Assembly (NCBI GenBank): GCA_029204225.1
Contig: CM055113.1
Span: 19,861,798-19,925,797 of the forward strand
Direction: 5' to 3'
Length of the DNA: 64,000 bases
DNA from: Diphasiastrum complanatum
Lineage: Eukaryota > Streptophyta > Lycopodiopsida > Lycopodiales > Lycopodiaceae
This document shows positions 63,684 to 64,000 of the stretch, one piece after another (position 1 is the stretch's first letter; each line of letters starts with the position of its first letter). The notes beneath the pieces are model-generated. The model was given only the letters and a program-made list of their open reading frames with translations, searched no databases and was not told the origin of the DNA. The position numbers and the translations under genes are program-made.

Positions 63684-64000
63684 GTAGGTGCCTACTCGTA
63701 ACTCTTCCCGCAATAAGGCATCTATTTGGTTCGTCAAATGGGAGCCTGGCTGTTGGTTGTGACCACTTTCCTTTCCATCTACTCTATCACTTGAAATAAC
63801 TCAAACTAGCAATTTTTGCTCGAAGTACTATGTCTGGCTGATAACTTAAATGAATTGACAATTGAAAAAGCATGCATGTCAAGAAGCGAAGGCCAATTCA
63901 TCTGAAATGATTTAGTCCACCACGACTCGTCATCTAGCTCCCTGGCTAAGCCAAGTGCTCACGTGATCATGTTTGTTTTGAAGTTATGAGATCCTTTTCA
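63684..64000 (+). other. Putative intron or 3' region of the YTH gene
   Basis: Begins with gtaggtgcc after the last exon. No further exon could be supported before the window ends. If the splice is not used, translation stops at 63699-63701. Confidence 0.5.

Noticed and set aside
1-64000. CRISPR arrays, bacterial operons, rRNA or tRNA genes
   Set aside because: None seen; repeats are microsatellites, LTRs and a minisatellite, and the gene structure is eukaryotic.

Overview
The window is nuclear DNA of a land plant with a large, transposon-packed genome. A fern or a gymnosperm is my best guess, from the intron-like scale and the mix of Ty1/copia, Ty3/gypsy, L1-like and hAT elements; the sequence does not prove the lineage. 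There are no bacterial features, no CRISPR array and no RNA gene that I can support.

The only clear host gene is on the + strand. Four well-spliced exons at 62330-63683 encode a YTH domain, an N6-methyladenosine reader of the nuclear DC type. About 60 kb upstream, at 2206-2500, lies a probable coding exon with good splice sites, preceded by a GA/CT-rich leader-like block at about 1100-1433. The simplest reading is one YTH gene whose intron of about 59.8 kb holds everything between, but the reading phase of the two exons does not match directly, so the link is unproven.

Layout: 1-490 gypsy RT relict; 834-2500 putative 5' end of the host gene; 3.9-9.3 kb old LTR pieces and a decayed Ty3/gypsy element with an LTR pair; 9.3-9.8 kb copia integrase relict; 12.8-15.3 kb LINE (-) cut by a gypsy LTR (15258-16106) with gag behind it; 18.0-19.7 kb LINE (-); 19.7-22.7 kb copia; 24.4-25.5 kb gypsy LTR and gag on the - strand; 26.5-36.1 kb a hAT transposon split by an L1-like LINE with both ORFs open (ORF1 302 aa, ORF2 1160 aa); 37.0-37.35 kb minisatellite; 38.5-39.3 kb LINE end; 39.3-40.2 kb copia (-); 40.2-42.8 kb copia (+); 42.8-44.4 kb second hAT (-); 44.9-47.3 kb gypsy; 47.3-49.9 kb plus 59.4-60.0 kb one LINE split by a young copia element (49937-59371) with a 5-bp target duplication; 60.0-61.3 kb copia, LINE and LTR scraps; then the YTH exons.

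Main points for follow-up: LINE 3' ends join long (GA)n tracts in all three copies where the end is visible, suggesting microsatellite-targeted insertion or a (TC)n tail; the young copia element carries an internal inversion plus a 4.4-kb insert with reading frames I cannot classify; premature stops in the decayed elements are often TAG where a CAG codon is expected; and every LINE lies antisense to the host gene.
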